Counted from the first letter of the stretch, positions 25,420 to 34,957 are shown. The stretch: 64,000 bases of DNA from Candidatus Obscuribacterales bacterium (GCA_020054205.1 JAGVLS010000018.1:62001-126000); one strand, 5' to 3'. Numbers and translations: made by a program. Notes: generated by a model from the sequence alone, not told the origin.

Positions 25420-27258
25420 TTAGCTTTCTACTCTTACTTCTTCTGCTTCATATAAGCCATCTAACTGATTTTTATATTTCTCAGTAATAGAACGCCTTTT
25501 TAGCTTTAATGTAGGAGTTAATTCATTAGCTTCAATACTAAAATCATTCTCTAAAATAATGAATTGTTTGATTTGTTCAAAAGAAGCCAAACGCTTATTT
25601 TTTTCATTGACTGTATTTTGTACTTCTTGAATTATTTTAGGATGATGAACAAGTTCTTCCGGGCTTGAATACGAAATTTGATGAGCTTTAGCATAAGCAC
25701 TTAGTCCCTCTTGGCTAAGAGTAAGCAAAGCAGTAATATATTTTCGCCTATCACCATAAGCTAAAACCCGGCTGATTAGCTTATCGCCAACAAATAAATT
25801 TTCAATATATTGTGGAGCAATATGTTTTCCACCAGCGGTAATAATGATGTCTTTTTTACGGTCTTTAATAGTTAAATAACCATCTTTATCAATTTCACCA
25901 ATATCTCCAGTTAAAAACCAACCATCTTTAAATGCTTCTGTTGTAGCAGCATCATTTTTGTAATAACCAATAAATACACTTGGTCCTTTGACCATAATTT
26001 CACCATCTTCAGCTATTTTTACATCAAGACCTGGTAAAGGACGACCAACAGTGCCACGTTTATTATCATTTGGTTTGTTGCAAGCAACAGGGGCAGTGGT
26101 CTCAGTTAGTCCATAACCTTCTAAAATTGGCATACCAATAGTTTCAAAAAATTGACTTACTTCTAAAGATAATGGAGCTGCTCCAGAAACAAGAAATCTT
26201 AAGCGTCCACCAAATCGATTTCTTATTTTTGAAAATACAATACGGTCTGCTACTCTTAATTCAGTTTTGTAGATATTTTCTACCAAGTCTGAACCATTTT
26301 CTTGAGCTTCTTTTAGTTTATGTGCTCTGCGACTCAGTGATAATGCCCAACGAATGAGATATTGTTGGGGTTTTGGCATTTTGCGAATTTCAGCGATAAT
26401 TCTATGATATGCCTTTTCATAAAAACGTGGTACAGCATTCATTATCGTAGGTTTAATTTCAACCATGTTTTGTGGCACTGTTTCCATTGATTCAGCAAAA
26501 GCCATTACTAAGCCTTCGTAAATCGACAAAAATTGACCACCTATGCGTTCAAAAATATGTGATAAAGGCAAAAATGATAATGAAATATCATCAGGATGAA
26601 AACCAACATTTAGACTTAAGGTCTGGCAAACATAATGCAAATTGCTATGTATTAACATAGCTCCTTTCGGAATACCTGTAGTGCCAGATGTATAAACAAT
26701 AGTAGCTAATGTATTTCCATCTAGCTCTTTTATACGATCGGACAATTCATTAGGATGATTAGGTAAATAAACTTCTCCATCTTTCAATAAATCTTCCCAT
26801 TTTAAAATATCAACATTATTGTATTTAGAGGTAGTTGGTTCACCATCAAATACAACAATAAAACGTAAATTTTTTGGTAGCTCATCGGCTTGCAAAATTT
26901 TGTCTAATTGTCTCACGTTTTCAATAAATGCACCTACAGCTTCTGAATGTTTTAGTAAATAAACAATTTCTTGTCCATTTAAAGTTGGATAAATAGGAAC
27001 ACTTACTGCTGCGGTTGACAAAATTGCTATATCTGCCCAGGTCCAATGAGGGCGACTTTGAGAAACAATTGCTATTTTGTCTAAATTTTTGATATTACGT
27101 TTTAATAGTCCATGAGCAGCCATCTCTACAGCTTTACCGTGTTCGCGCCAGATTACTGGTAAATAACGCTCATTTATTTTATGCAAAATAGCTGGTCTAT
27201 CAGGAGTGTTTTTTACTCTTTCCCAGAAAACATGTACTAATGTCTCTTGATTTTGCAA
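25420..27258 (-). CDS. fadD: Long-chain fatty-acid-CoA ligase, second copy
   Basis: 612 residues, paralogue of the enzyme at 10352-12232. Motifs: IVYTSGTTGIPKGAMLIH, LPLSHIFERI, GYGLTETTAP, LTGDIGEIDKDGYLTIKDRKKDIIIT, GGKHIAPQYIE and a C-terminal helix with LKLKRRSI. Activates long-chain fatty acids. It starts 16 bases after the cutA gene, on the same strand. The two copies may differ in chain-length preference; that cannot be told here. Confidence 0.92.
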   Translation of the reverse strand: MQNQETLVHVFWERVKNTPDRPAILHKINERYLPVIWREHGKAVEMAAHGLLKRNIKNLDKIAIVSQSRPHWTWADIAILSTAAVSVPIYPTLNGQEIVYLLKHSEAVGAFIENVRQLDKILQADELPKNLRFIVVFDGEPTTSKYNNVDILKWEDLLKDGEVYLPNHPNELSDRIKELDGNTLATIVYTSGTTGIPKGAMLIHSNLHYVCQTLSLNVGFHPDDISLSFLPLSHIFERIGGQFLSIYEGLVMAFAESMETVPQNMVEIKPTIMNAVPRFYEKAYHRIIAEIRKMPKPQQYLIRWALSLSRRAHKLKEAQENGSDLVENIYKTELRVADRIVFSKIRNRFGGRLRFLVSGAAPLSLEVSQFFETIGMPILEGYGLTETTAPVACNKPNDNKRGTVGRPLPGLDVKIAEDGEIMVKGPSVFIGYYKNDAATTEAFKDGWFLTGDIGEIDKDGYLTIKDRKKDIIITAGGKHIAPQYIENLFVGDKLISRVLAYGDRRKYITALLTLSQEGLSAYAKAHQISYSSPEELVHHPKIIQEVQNTVNEKNKRLASFEQIKQFIILENDFSIEANELTPTLKLKRRSITEKYKNQLDGLYEAEEVRVES

Positions 27259-27273
27259 TGTAATAAAGATCCT

Positions 27274-27600
27274 TTATTTAGGTAAAGTTTTACAGGAAGA
27301 ATGAATCCAATTTAGATAAGGATTATAACCATTTTCTATAGGTAATGAAATTATTTCTGGAATTTCATAAGGATGCAATTCTTTTATTAGCTCGGTCAAT
27401 TTAATTAAACAACTACTGGTAGTTTTGATAATTAAAAGGCACTCGTTATCTTCACAAAGTTTTCCTTCCCAAAAATAAATTGATTCAACTTTAGGAATAA
27501 TATTTACGCATGCAGCTAATTGGGCATTTATAACGCTAGTAGCTATAGATTTAGAATTTGTGTCTGGACAGCTAACTAGAACAATTTTTTCTTCAGCCAT
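27274..27600 (-). CDS. cutA: CutA-family divalent cation tolerance protein
   Basis: 108 residues, usual CutA length. Core: VLVSCPDTNSKSIATSVI, LAACVNIIPKVESIYFWEGKL, CLLIIKTTSSCLIKLTELIKELHPYEIPEIISLPIENGYNPYLNWI. CutA is a trimer linked to divalent metal tolerance, with PII-like fold. It leads directly into the acyl-CoA ligase gene, 16 bases apart. Confidence 0.95.
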   Translation of the reverse strand: MAEEKIVLVSCPDTNSKSIATSVINAQLAACVNIIPKVESIYFWEGKLCEDNECLLIIKTTSSCLIKLTELIKELHPYEIPEIISLPIENGYNPYLNWIHSSCKTLPK

Positions 27601-27640
27601 TTACGATCGATCCCTTTTTATTTTTTCCCTTGTTTTACAA

Positions 27641-28708
27641 TCACATACTGCGTAGAAATTCTAAACCACGTTCATTTATAAACCTGCTTAGAACTTGTAA
27701 TAATCGCAAAAATGTTTCAGGTTGTAATCTAGGCATTCTATAATGTTTATGGGTTCTCAAAACAATTGTTGGTACTTTTAAACCATAAGCAAGATAATCA
27801 ACTAATGGTTTTACTATTTCATTACTCATATCTTCAGCTGGTGGCTCTAGCGGTGCTAAAGCTTGTTTTAAATGATTGCCATAATCTAAAAAGCTACTAT
27901 CTTCGGGACCATAAGTATTAACCAATAAGCCAGGGGTGTCATGCATTGGTGTTCCTAATAGCATAATAACTAATTGAATATTTGCTACTTTTACAATATC
28001 GGCAATTGTTCTTACCATTGGTGTTTCTATATGCCAGCAAGGATCTGCTACCGAACAATATGTGCTAGTTAAAGCATGGCAATTAGATGCTTTTTGTAGG
28101 CAAGCAGCTAAACTACCAGTAAAAGTTTCTACTTCTTGAAATTTTCCTTCGCGAAAGTATGCAGTTGCATGTGGACTTATAACTAGTATAGGCAATTCGC
28201 CACCATTGAATTGATAATCAGCTTCACCTGCAGGTGGTAATTGTTCATAACGTTGTGATAATAAAGATTCATACTGAATTGCCCAATGATATATATCTGG
28301 TTTAGGATTTTCACCAATTAAAAAATCTAAGGCATGTTCAATATTTTCAAAGCGCGCTTGTGAATGTAAAAGTATCCAGGGGCTATAGGGTGATTGCCCA
28401 ACAACAGTTACCATTTTGCCGTGTCTGTGAGCGTAAAATAATTCCATAGCAGTGCCATAGCTAGGTGTTTGCAAATTAGCTAATAACACATCACATTGAT
28501 CGATTAAATCTAAAGCACGTCTTACACGTCGTTCTATATTGAGCTCTTCATCGGGACCCGTTAAAGCCCACTCGATAGGATTTACAACTTTTAGTCCATG
28601 ACGTTGTAATTTTGTTACTGCTAATGTACGCCAATCTGGTTCGATGTTTAGTCCTTGTAAGGCTGAACTATTGAAAGTATTACCAGTTAGATATATTGAA
28701 GAAATCAT
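27641..28708 (-). CDS. Fusion: nucleoside 2-deoxyribosyltransferase-like plus N-formylglutamate amidohydrolase-like
   Basis: 355 residues. Residues 1-130 look like a nucleoside 2-deoxyribosyltransferase/YtoQ fold: IYLTGNTFN start, LQRHGLKVVNPIEWAL, LIDQCDVLLANLQTPSYGTAMELFYAH (catalytic-type glutamate in GTAMELF) and KMVTVVG. Residues about 170-340 resemble N-formylglutamate amidohydrolase-like proteins: LPILVISPHATAYFREG, SLAACLQKASNCHALT, SVADPCWHIETPMVRTI, VIMLLGTPMHD, LKVPTIVLRTHKHYRM. I do not recognise this architecture as a standard enzyme. The two activities would be unrelated, so one half may be a sensor or binding module. Confidence 0.6.
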   Translation of the reverse strand: MISSIYLTGNTFNSSALQGLNIEPDWRTLAVTKLQRHGLKVVNPIEWALTGPDEELNIERRVRRALDLIDQCDVLLANLQTPSYGTAMELFYAHRHGKMVTVVGQSPYSPWILLHSQARFENIEHALDFLIGENPKPDIYHWAIQYESLLSQRYEQLPPAGEADYQFNGGELPILVISPHATAYFREGKFQEVETFTGSLAACLQKASNCHALTSTYCSVADPCWHIETPMVRTIADIVKVANIQLVIMLLGTPMHDTPGLLVNTYGPEDSSFLDYGNHLKQALAPLEPPAEDMSNEIVKPLVDYLAYGLKVPTIVLRTHKHYRMPRLQPETFLRLLQVLSRFINERGLEFLRSM

Positions 28709-28859
28709 TACAAAAGCAGACCTTTTATGGGTGCTATTTGACCACTATATACCACGTAATTGCCAAATGGGCTAGTTTTTCGGCATTTCGCTGGATTTTG
28801 TTGCCCAGGCATGAAATATTATATGCTTTCATGGTTATATTAAATGCAATAATTTGAAA

Positions 28860-29348
28860 ATGAGTGAAATTTTGGTTTCTAATATAGGGAAAATTAAGCT
28901 GTTTTGGCAGAAAAATCTAATTCTGTCTGTAATTTTATTGTCATTTTTTGCTTGTTCTGACATCAAACAAAGTCAAAATGAAGTATTTGGTAAGCCTTAT
29001 GAAACCTCTATTTCAGCTCAACAGAAAGAAATTATTGAAGCACAAGCTAATAAAGTAAGACGAAAACAAGTTACTGTTTCAGCCCATGTATTTCGCTTAT
29101 TACCTGATGATTTACAAGGTATACCGCATCAAAAATTTCTTATTAGGCTAACAAATAATACAACTGTGCTTATTGCCCACGATACAAAATTAGCTCCTCG
29201 TGTTCCTCTACAGGAAGGAGATTTTGTGACCATACATGGTGAATATATATATAACGAAAAAGGTGGAGTCTTACATTTTACCCATAGAAGTTTCAATGGT
29301 CGCCATGAAGGCGGCTGGATAGATTTAAATGGCATGAGATATCAATAG
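28860..29348 (+). CDS. DUF3465-like lipoprotein
   Basis: 162 residues from the ATG at 28860; a TTG two codons earlier is possible. A hydrophobic helix ends in a lipobox-like SFFAC, so it is probably a lipoprotein or single-pass protein. The rest (VSAHVFRLLPDDLQGIPHQKFLIRL, PLQEGDFVTIHGEYIYNEKGGVLHFTHR, GGWIDLNGMRYQ) matches DUF3465, a periplasmic OB-like domain of unknown function. Convergent with sixA, 4 bases between stops. Confidence 0.7.
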   Translation: MSEILVSNIGKIKLFWQKNLILSVILLSFFACSDIKQSQNEVFGKPYETSISAQQKEIIEAQANKVRRKQVTVSAHVFRLLPDDLQGIPHQKFLIRLTNNTTVLIAHDTKLAPRVPLQEGDFVTIHGEYIYNEKGGVLHFTHRSFNGRHEGGWIDLNGMRYQ

Positions 29349-29352
29349 ATAT

Positions 29353-29859
29353 TTATTTGCCACCAATGGCACTGGCTATGCGAGGAGTAATAAACCATTT
29401 TAAAGTGCCAGGACTAGTAGGTGGTAGATCATAGATATCAATACGACATACTCCTGATTTTTTAAATGGTATGTCAAGATCTGGTCCACCCCAGAGTAAT
29501 GATTGAGCTAGTCTAGTCATATCTGGTTGATGTCCAAATAGACATACTTCATTGGCATTTTTTAAATCATCAATAACTTTGTATAAATCACTTACTAATC
29601 CGCCAGGAGCTAATGCTTCAGAAAAGACTATTTGTTCTTTGTAATTAAATACTTTGGCAAATATTTCTGCTGTTTGTTTTGCTCTCACAAGCGGACTAGT
29701 CACCAAATAATTTGGTTTGACGCCAATAAATTTAAGACCGGTAGCAACGTCGGCAACTTCTTCTTTTCCTTCACTTGTTAACGGTCTTTTAAAGTCAGAG
29801 GTGATTTCTCCGCTTAACCTATCAACTGCTATGCCATGTCTAACTAGATAAAGTTTCAT
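29353..29859 (-). CDS. sixA: Phosphohistidine phosphatase SixA
   Basis: 168 residues from the ATG at 29859 (the frame continues upstream but MKLYLVRHG is the conserved start). RHG motif (LVRHGIAVD), LVTSPLVRAKQTAEIF and VCLFGHQPDMTRL with the second catalytic histidine. Histidine-phosphatase superfamily; SixA removes phosphate from HPt-type phosphohistidines. Divergently adjacent to ruvX with about 60 bases between, a shared promoter region. Confidence 0.93.
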   Translation of the reverse strand: MKLYLVRHGIAVDRLSGEITSDFKRPLTSEGKEEVADVATGLKFIGVKPNYLVTSPLVRAKQTAEIFAKVFNYKEQIVFSEALAPGGLVSDLYKVIDDLKNANEVCLFGHQPDMTRLAQSLLWGGPDLDIPFKKSGVCRIDIYDLPPTSPGTLKWFITPRIASAIGGK

Positions 29860-29928
29860 CACTTGTTTCTCAAATAAAAGGTAGCATATAGAGTACACCA
29901 TAAAGATAAATAAGGATATTTGACTTCT

Positions 29929-30366
29929 ATGTCGGCAAAACCACGAATAATTGGATTGGATATTGGTGATAGACGCATTGGCATTGCCATATCGGATCCT
30001 CTTGGAATTACGGCTGCTGGACTTGAGACCATTGAAAGAACAAATACTGAAAAAGATGTAAATAAAATTGCAGATATTGCTAAAAGAATAAATGCAGTTG
30101 AAATTGTAATTGGCTTACCAAAAAATATGGATGGCACAGAAGGTGAGCAAGCACAAAAATCTCAATCATTTGGCAAAAAGTTAGCGCGCGTTACAGGTTT
30201 ACCAATAATATACGAAGATGAAAGACTAACGACTATATCTGCTATTCGTACTTTAACCTTACAAGGTGTAAAAACAGGTAAACGAAAAGATTTAGTTGAT
30301 ATGCAAGCAGCAGCTATTATTTTGCAAAAATATTTAGATCGAACAACTCCACCACCAGCTGGTTAG
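29929..30366 (+). CDS. ruvX: Holliday-junction resolvase-like protein RuvX/YqgF
   Basis: 145 residues from the ATG at 29929; a TTG at 29920 is three codons earlier and an AAGGA at 29912 fits either start poorly. RNase H-like motifs: IIGLDIGDRRIGIAISDPLG (first Asp), VIGLPKNMDGTEGEQA, DERLTTISA and DLVDMQAAAIILQKYLD. Functions in 16S pre-rRNA end processing and possibly recombination. Confidence 0.93.
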   Translation: MSAKPRIIGLDIGDRRIGIAISDPLGITAAGLETIERTNTEKDVNKIADIAKRINAVEIVIGLPKNMDGTEGEQAQKSQSFGKKLARVTGLPIIYEDERLTTISAIRTLTLQGVKTGKRKDLVDMQAAAIILQKYLDRTTPPPAG

Positions 30367-30434
30367 TAGTGATTTTTGTTGTTATTTTTTTTACTAAAAC
30401 GTAAGGATTTTGTTTTCAGATATTCCAGTTTTTG

Positions 30435-30450
30435 AGCATATTCATATGCT
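30435..30450. other. Small hairpin over the toxin-like gene stop
   Basis: AGCATA (30435-30440) and TATGCT (30445-30450) pair around TTCA. No T run follows in the minus-strand direction, so this is a weak terminator candidate at best. Confidence 0.25.
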
Positions 30451-30923
30451 TATCCGATTACGTCACCTAATGTAGGTACCTCATCTTCTGCTAATTCAAA
30501 TGGTGAATTGCGTATCTGTTTGTTGGGTGGATTAAAAACATGATAGTGATGAGGTCCTTTATGTCCTTTATGTGGGTGATCTCCATGGAAATTATCGTAT
30601 CGAAAAATTTCGGAGCGAGGAATTCCATCATAGTTAACGTTATAACTATAGTGAGTTGTTTTTATAAAGGGATGTCCTCTCCCACTGTTAAATATGCGAA
30701 GAAATTTTTTGACGCTTATGCAAATACCATTGCCAACGAAGATTTTTCCATGTACTGATACAATCGGGTTTTCGTTAAAATTCCAAACTAGTGTATCATC
30801 GAGGACAATTCCATTTTTGTAATAATACTCCATGTGTTCTTCATGAACATCCAAATATTTTTCTGGCGAAATACGATTACGCCGTAACTTTTTTTTGTTG
30901 GGAAATATTTTGCTCATGAGCAC
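30450..30923 (-). CDS. TumE/DUF6516-like putative toxin
   Basis: 157 residues. Segments MEYYYKNGIVLDDTLVWNF, FVGNGICISVKKFLRIFNS, HYSYNVNYDG, EIFRYDNFHGDHPHKG, HHYHVFNPPNKQ and VPTLGDVI fit the DUF6516 family, which includes the TumE toxin of a toxin-antitoxin pair; the His-rich segment near the C-terminus is characteristic. A smaller HTH-like gene overlaps its start by 47 bases, the usual toxin-antitoxin order (antitoxin first). Assigned from motif memory, moderate confidence. Confidence 0.5.
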   Translation of the reverse strand: MLMSKIFPNKKKLRRNRISPEKYLDVHEEHMEYYYKNGIVLDDTLVWNFNENPIVSVHGKIFVGNGICISVKKFLRIFNSGRGHPFIKTTHYSYNVNYDGIPRSEIFRYDNFHGDHPHKGHKGPHHYHVFNPPNKQIRNSPFELAEDEVPTLGDVIG

Positions 30924-31176
30924 ATAATGCCATATGTTTTAAACTCCATTTTTCAATCTCTTTTGTTTCCTGCAGTTTGCCAGAGCATAGTTGAGAAAGC
31001 ATTTTAGAGGTAGACATTTTGTACTTTTGTTCGTATTTGAATATTTGGCTACGCAGTATTTTTATTCGTTGTATAGAATTTACAGGTTTTGCACTATTAA
31101 GCAAAGCCCGGAAAACTTTAGACTTTTCAGCAGCAGTCAAACCACGCAGATCTGATGATTTCAAAACCTTGGGCAT
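30877..31176 (-). CDS. Putative antitoxin of the TumE-like pair
   Basis: 99 residues, basic and helical: SSDLRGLTAAEKSKVFRALL, NSIQRIKILRSQIFKYEQKY and TSKMLSQLCSGKLQETKEIEKW. It shares a 47-base overlap with the downstream toxin-like gene and so is probably co-translated. The TumA-type antitoxin family is the nearest fit; direct similarity is not established here. The 209-base gap upstream (31177-31385) carries no other gene I can see. Confidence 0.45.
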   Translation of the reverse strand: MPKVLKSSDLRGLTAAEKSKVFRALLNSAKPVNSIQRIKILRSQIFKYEQKYKMSTSKMLSQLCSGKLQETKEIEKWSLKHMALCAHEQNISQQKKVTA

Positions 31177-31385
31177 ACTTACCTCTTAACTCTAATCTGC
31201 CTATATATTAACCATATATCTTCTATCTTTCAAATTATAATATCCCACAATTAACAGTTAGATAACTATAATTAACTCATTATTTCAGGACTTATCTTTC
31301 CAAGCGTATGTCTTGGGATGATTTTAGCTTATGAAATCAGATGTAAGAATTTTAGATTTGTAAATATTAAAAGGAACAATTTTTT

Positions 31386-33983
31386 CTATTGTTTAATAGC
31401 AGTACTTGCAGCGCTCAATACAGTGACTAATTCTTGTTGAACCAATATAGCAGTTGCTCGCCATAAAAGATGTGTTGGTATTCCATCAATTTGTCTAAAT
31501 ATATTACCAACTGTAATTTTGCCATCAGCACGTTGAACAATTTCCGACATAGCAGTAAATTCTTCCTGAGATGGTGGAGGAGATAATTTAGCTAATGCTT
31601 GCCAGCCACGAGCAAATTCATCCTGTGCAATTGGTCTTATATAAATATCTTCAGAGGTAATAATGCTTTTAGCAGCATTGAAATTATCTTGGGCTAAAGC
31701 AGCATCCATAAGACAGCGCTCAAGAGTTTTTTCCACATTAAAGCTTGGATCTAATTTTGGCAATCTAGCCATTGATTCTTTACCAGACATAAGTTTTTCT
31801 TGGAAATTAAAATTACCTTCTTCAAAAGTAGATATAAATTCTACAATGGCATTGCCTCCTGAGAATTTGCCAAGCCGGGCTTGAATTGGTCTGCCACTTT
31901 CAAATAACATCCACATTTGTTTACCATCACGTGACTGCACTGTGAGTACACCAGTTTTTTGTGCAGTAGCAAGTGATTGTAATAATGCACCTGGATCAAA
32001 TACGCCTAATTCACCACCAATAGCAGCAGCCTGGCTAGCGGATTTAAATGTTTTAGGTACTTGTGAGGCATGATATGTTTTGTTGCGGCCCAACATTTCT
32101 TTGACATAATACAAAGCTGTATCAGCTCGCAATAGTAATTCATCAGCATTTTTACCGTCAGCTGGATAAGTAGCAACACCAATGGATATTGTCCATCTGG
32201 CAATACCACCTGGCCAATCGTGTTTATTCTCTACAGCCAATCTAATACGTTCGCCAATATCCATTGCTCGTTTGGCAGGAGTATTTTCCATGATAATTAA
32301 AAATTCTTCTCCACCATAACGGATTAAGAAATCACCCTGTGAACCAGTGCGAACCGGACCATCATGGGCGCGAACACATTGACGTAATGTTTTAGCTAAT
32401 TCTTGCAACATTTGATCGCCTACTTGGTGACCATATGTATCGTTTATCTCTTTAAAATGATCACCATCCATCATAATAATCGAAATAGGATTACTTTCTG
32501 GATCAAGAGAGGCTCGCTCAAATACTTGAGGCATAATTTCGTAGAAGAATTTTTTATTACCAAGACCAGTAAGAGGATCTGTACGAGCAGCTGCCAACTC
32601 TTCCTCGTAAATAATAACTTGATATAAAGATCTGGATGCTAATTCCACAACATTTCTCAGCACTCTTACACGTTCTTGTACGGTTTGACCTTCTGTGTTG
32701 AAATAAATACCAAGCATGCCTAATGTTCTATTTTGGAATGTTAGTGGTAGATAAATAATGCTCTTCAATCTATTTACTTGAGCAATTTGTTGGAATCCGT
32801 ATTCTTTAATACCTTCTTCCAGTCCTAAAGATAAATATTTTCCGCTACCAGCTACTTCGCGGGCAATGCGATTATGATCAAATTTTCTAAGCATTTGTAC
32901 GGAGCGATCATCAAAGCCAAGATAAGCTTCTAAGCTATAACGTTGACTTTTATCGCATTTGAAAAATGCACCATAAATAATACTATTTGGAAATTTATCG
33001 TTAAGTTTATCAAGAATTCTTTGGCAAACTTGATGACTGGATTTCAGTTGGTCAATTTCACGGCTAAGAGCATTGATAAATTCTTCTTCTGCTTCTTTTT
33101 TGAACAGTTCTGAAATTTTATGCTTAGACTGAATAAGCTGTTCTTCGTATTCTTTGGCAATTGATTGTCGTTCTTGTTCGTATTGAGTGCGTTGTTTTTT
33201 TAATTCATCTTCTTTGGATACACGTGCGGCTACTTGTTCGTCATATTGTCTACGTATATCTTTAAGTCCTGATGCCACCCGTTTTACTTCCGTAACAGAG
33301 CCAGATACATCTAAACCACCACCTGTGACTGCTGAATAAGCATCACGAGCAAGCAATAGTGAATAACAAGCTCGGGACAAGTGTGATAAGGGCTTGCTCA
33401 CAAATAATTGCATAGCTAATATGACAAATAACAAAATACCAACAACTACTAAAATGAAATAAGCAATTGGGATACTCTGTCCAGCAAATAAATTACCATT
33501 GGATATAGCTGGACCCATGATAGGACCAGTATAAAAACCAATATGCAATAAATTACCATTACCAATTGGAGCTACTGCTTCGTAATAATGTTCATCTTTC
33601 CATTCAATATTTCTAGATAATGCTTGATAAACAATATCTGGTGCGTATGGTTTTGTTGCTAAATTGAGTTTGTTGTCTGTTGAGGTTATGTAATACCAAG
33701 ATAGGCTGTGCGTATTAATTGCTTGGATAATTTTTGATGATGAGGGAATTTTGTTTTTTGCTTCACTAGCTAAGCTCAAAGTGATCTCATTATATGTAGA
33801 AGTCATTATTGGTGGATAAACAAAATCAACAATTAAAGGTATGACAATAGCCGCTATTGCAAAAATAATTACTAGTCTTACAACGAGATTGTTTATCAAG
33901 TCAGAAATTAAAGTAATGACTTTTTCAGCAATAGAAATTTTGTTGACTTTGTTTTCGTCAGCCAGCTTGTCATCATTAATCAT
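31386..33983 (-). CDS. Membrane-bound GAF-GGDEF diguanylate cyclase with C-terminal DUF4388
   Basis: 865 residues. N-terminal membrane helix (about 33-50), an extracytoplasmic sensor loop, a second helix (about 175-200), a coiled coil (about 250-305), a GAF-like domain (about 310-460), a GGDEF domain (about 470-640; LTGLGNKKFF, MMDGDHFKEINDTYGHQVGD, IRYGGEEFLII with an intact GGEEF) and a C-terminal DUF4388 domain (about 655-740, PGALLQSLATAQKTGVLTV). It should make c-di-GMP in response to a periplasmic and a cytosolic signal. It overlaps the upstream TonB-like gene by 4 bases (ATGA), so the two are co-translated. Confidence 0.88.
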   Translation of the reverse strand: MINDDKLADENKVNKISIAEKVITLISDLINNLVVRLVIIFAIAAIVIPLIVDFVYPPIMTSTYNEITLSLASEAKNKIPSSSKIIQAINTHSLSWYYITSTDNKLNLATKPYAPDIVYQALSRNIEWKDEHYYEAVAPIGNGNLLHIGFYTGPIMGPAISNGNLFAGQSIPIAYFILVVVGILLFVILAMQLFVSKPLSHLSRACYSLLLARDAYSAVTGGGLDVSGSVTEVKRVASGLKDIRRQYDEQVAARVSKEDELKKQRTQYEQERQSIAKEYEEQLIQSKHKISELFKKEAEEEFINALSREIDQLKSSHQVCQRILDKLNDKFPNSIIYGAFFKCDKSQRYSLEAYLGFDDRSVQMLRKFDHNRIAREVAGSGKYLSLGLEEGIKEYGFQQIAQVNRLKSIIYLPLTFQNRTLGMLGIYFNTEGQTVQERVRVLRNVVELASRSLYQVIIYEEELAAARTDPLTGLGNKKFFYEIMPQVFERASLDPESNPISIIMMDGDHFKEINDTYGHQVGDQMLQELAKTLRQCVRAHDGPVRTGSQGDFLIRYGGEEFLIIMENTPAKRAMDIGERIRLAVENKHDWPGGIARWTISIGVATYPADGKNADELLLRADTALYYVKEMLGRNKTYHASQVPKTFKSASQAAAIGGELGVFDPGALLQSLATAQKTGVLTVQSRDGKQMWMLFESGRPIQARLGKFSGGNAIVEFISTFEEGNFNFQEKLMSGKESMARLPKLDPSFNVEKTLERCLMDAALAQDNFNAAKSIITSEDIYIRPIAQDEFARGWQALAKLSPPPSQEEFTAMSEIVQRADGKITVGNIFRQIDGIPTHLLWRATAILVQQELVTVLSAASTAIKQ

Positions 33984-34957
33984 TGCAATATAGCCTCTAC
34001 CTTAGCTAGCTCAATTTTAAACATCATTTGATTACCTTTGTACCAGTCTGGCAAGGGGGCAAAGGCTGTTTTTTCAATAGCGGCTATTGCTTCTTTATCT
34101 GATTTTTTATTGCCAGAACTCTCAAGAACTTCAGAAGATAATAGATTACCACTATGGTCAAGTAAAATTGCAACTACTAAAGACTCATTTTTTCTTTTGG
34201 GATGCCAATTCTGTGCAATACGTATCAATAATTCTTTTCTATAGGGGGCGATATTACCTAAAATTCGAGGGGTAGCACTAGCAATTAAAGGACCCCCACC
34301 GCCACCGGCATTGCCTGATTGTCCGGAGCTGCTGCCATTACCATCTGTACCAGTACCGCGTGTGCCTACTCCCACGCCGCCCTCTACTCCACTTGCTGTT
34401 CCACCAGCAATAGGTGTACCAGATGGGTTTTGTTCAGAACTTACACCAGCTGTTTCTGATGGTTTGGTAGCCAAATCAGCAGTTGGTTGAGTATTAACAG
34501 CAGCTGTTGTAGCCACAGCCACCGGTGGAGCAACGGTAGTATATCTAGATGGTATTGGTTTTGCTCTTACTGGTGTTGGTGGTCTGGTTAAAGTTTGAGC
34601 TTGTGGGGAAGGTAAACTTGGGCTTTGTGAGGAAGCAGCACTTGGTGAGCCAGAAGTGCCTGGTGGATTAATAAATTCGCCAGCAGTAATATTTTGACCA
34701 GGTTTAGCGGTTCTAAATTCAGGTTCTGATGGTGGGGCGCTTAATTCAAAACTAACATCCACATCACTAATGATTCTTGGATGTCTACGTTCCATCTCTT
34801 CCAATTTGACAAATGCAATACCTAGAATTACGTAGAAAATTACTACTAAAACAGTGATATTGCCTAAGCGTCCTTGCCTATCTATAGAATAAGGATCTGA
34901 GCGGCTCATAAACCGATCAGATATTCTTACTACTTCTTGCGTTAACGTATAGGACAT
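33980..34957 (-). CDS. TonB-like energy-transducer protein
   Basis: 325 residues. A single membrane helix at about 33-50, a long low-complexity Pro/Ala/Thr then Gly/Ser linker (about 75-250, the most GC-rich part locally), and a TonB C-terminal-like domain (about 230-320: ILGNIAPYRKELLIRIAQNWHP, SLVVAILLDHSGNLLSSEVLESSGN, AIAAIEKTAFAPLPDWYKG). No ExbB/ExbD or TonB receptor genes are nearby; instead it is co-translated with a diguanylate cyclase. It could span the periplasm and transmit a signal to that cyclase rather than energise a receptor, which is inference. Confidence 0.7.
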   Translation of the reverse strand: MSYTLTQEVVRISDRFMSRSDPYSIDRQGRLGNITVLVVIFYVILGIAFVKLEEMERRHPRIISDVDVSFELSAPPSEPEFRTAKPGQNITAGEFINPPGTSGSPSAASSQSPSLPSPQAQTLTRPPTPVRAKPIPSRYTTVAPPVAVATTAAVNTQPTADLATKPSETAGVSSEQNPSGTPIAGGTASGVEGGVGVGTRGTGTDGNGSSSGQSGNAGGGGGPLIASATPRILGNIAPYRKELLIRIAQNWHPKRKNESLVVAILLDHSGNLLSSEVLESSGNKKSDKEAIAAIEKTAFAPLPDWYKGNQMMFKIELAKVEAILQ

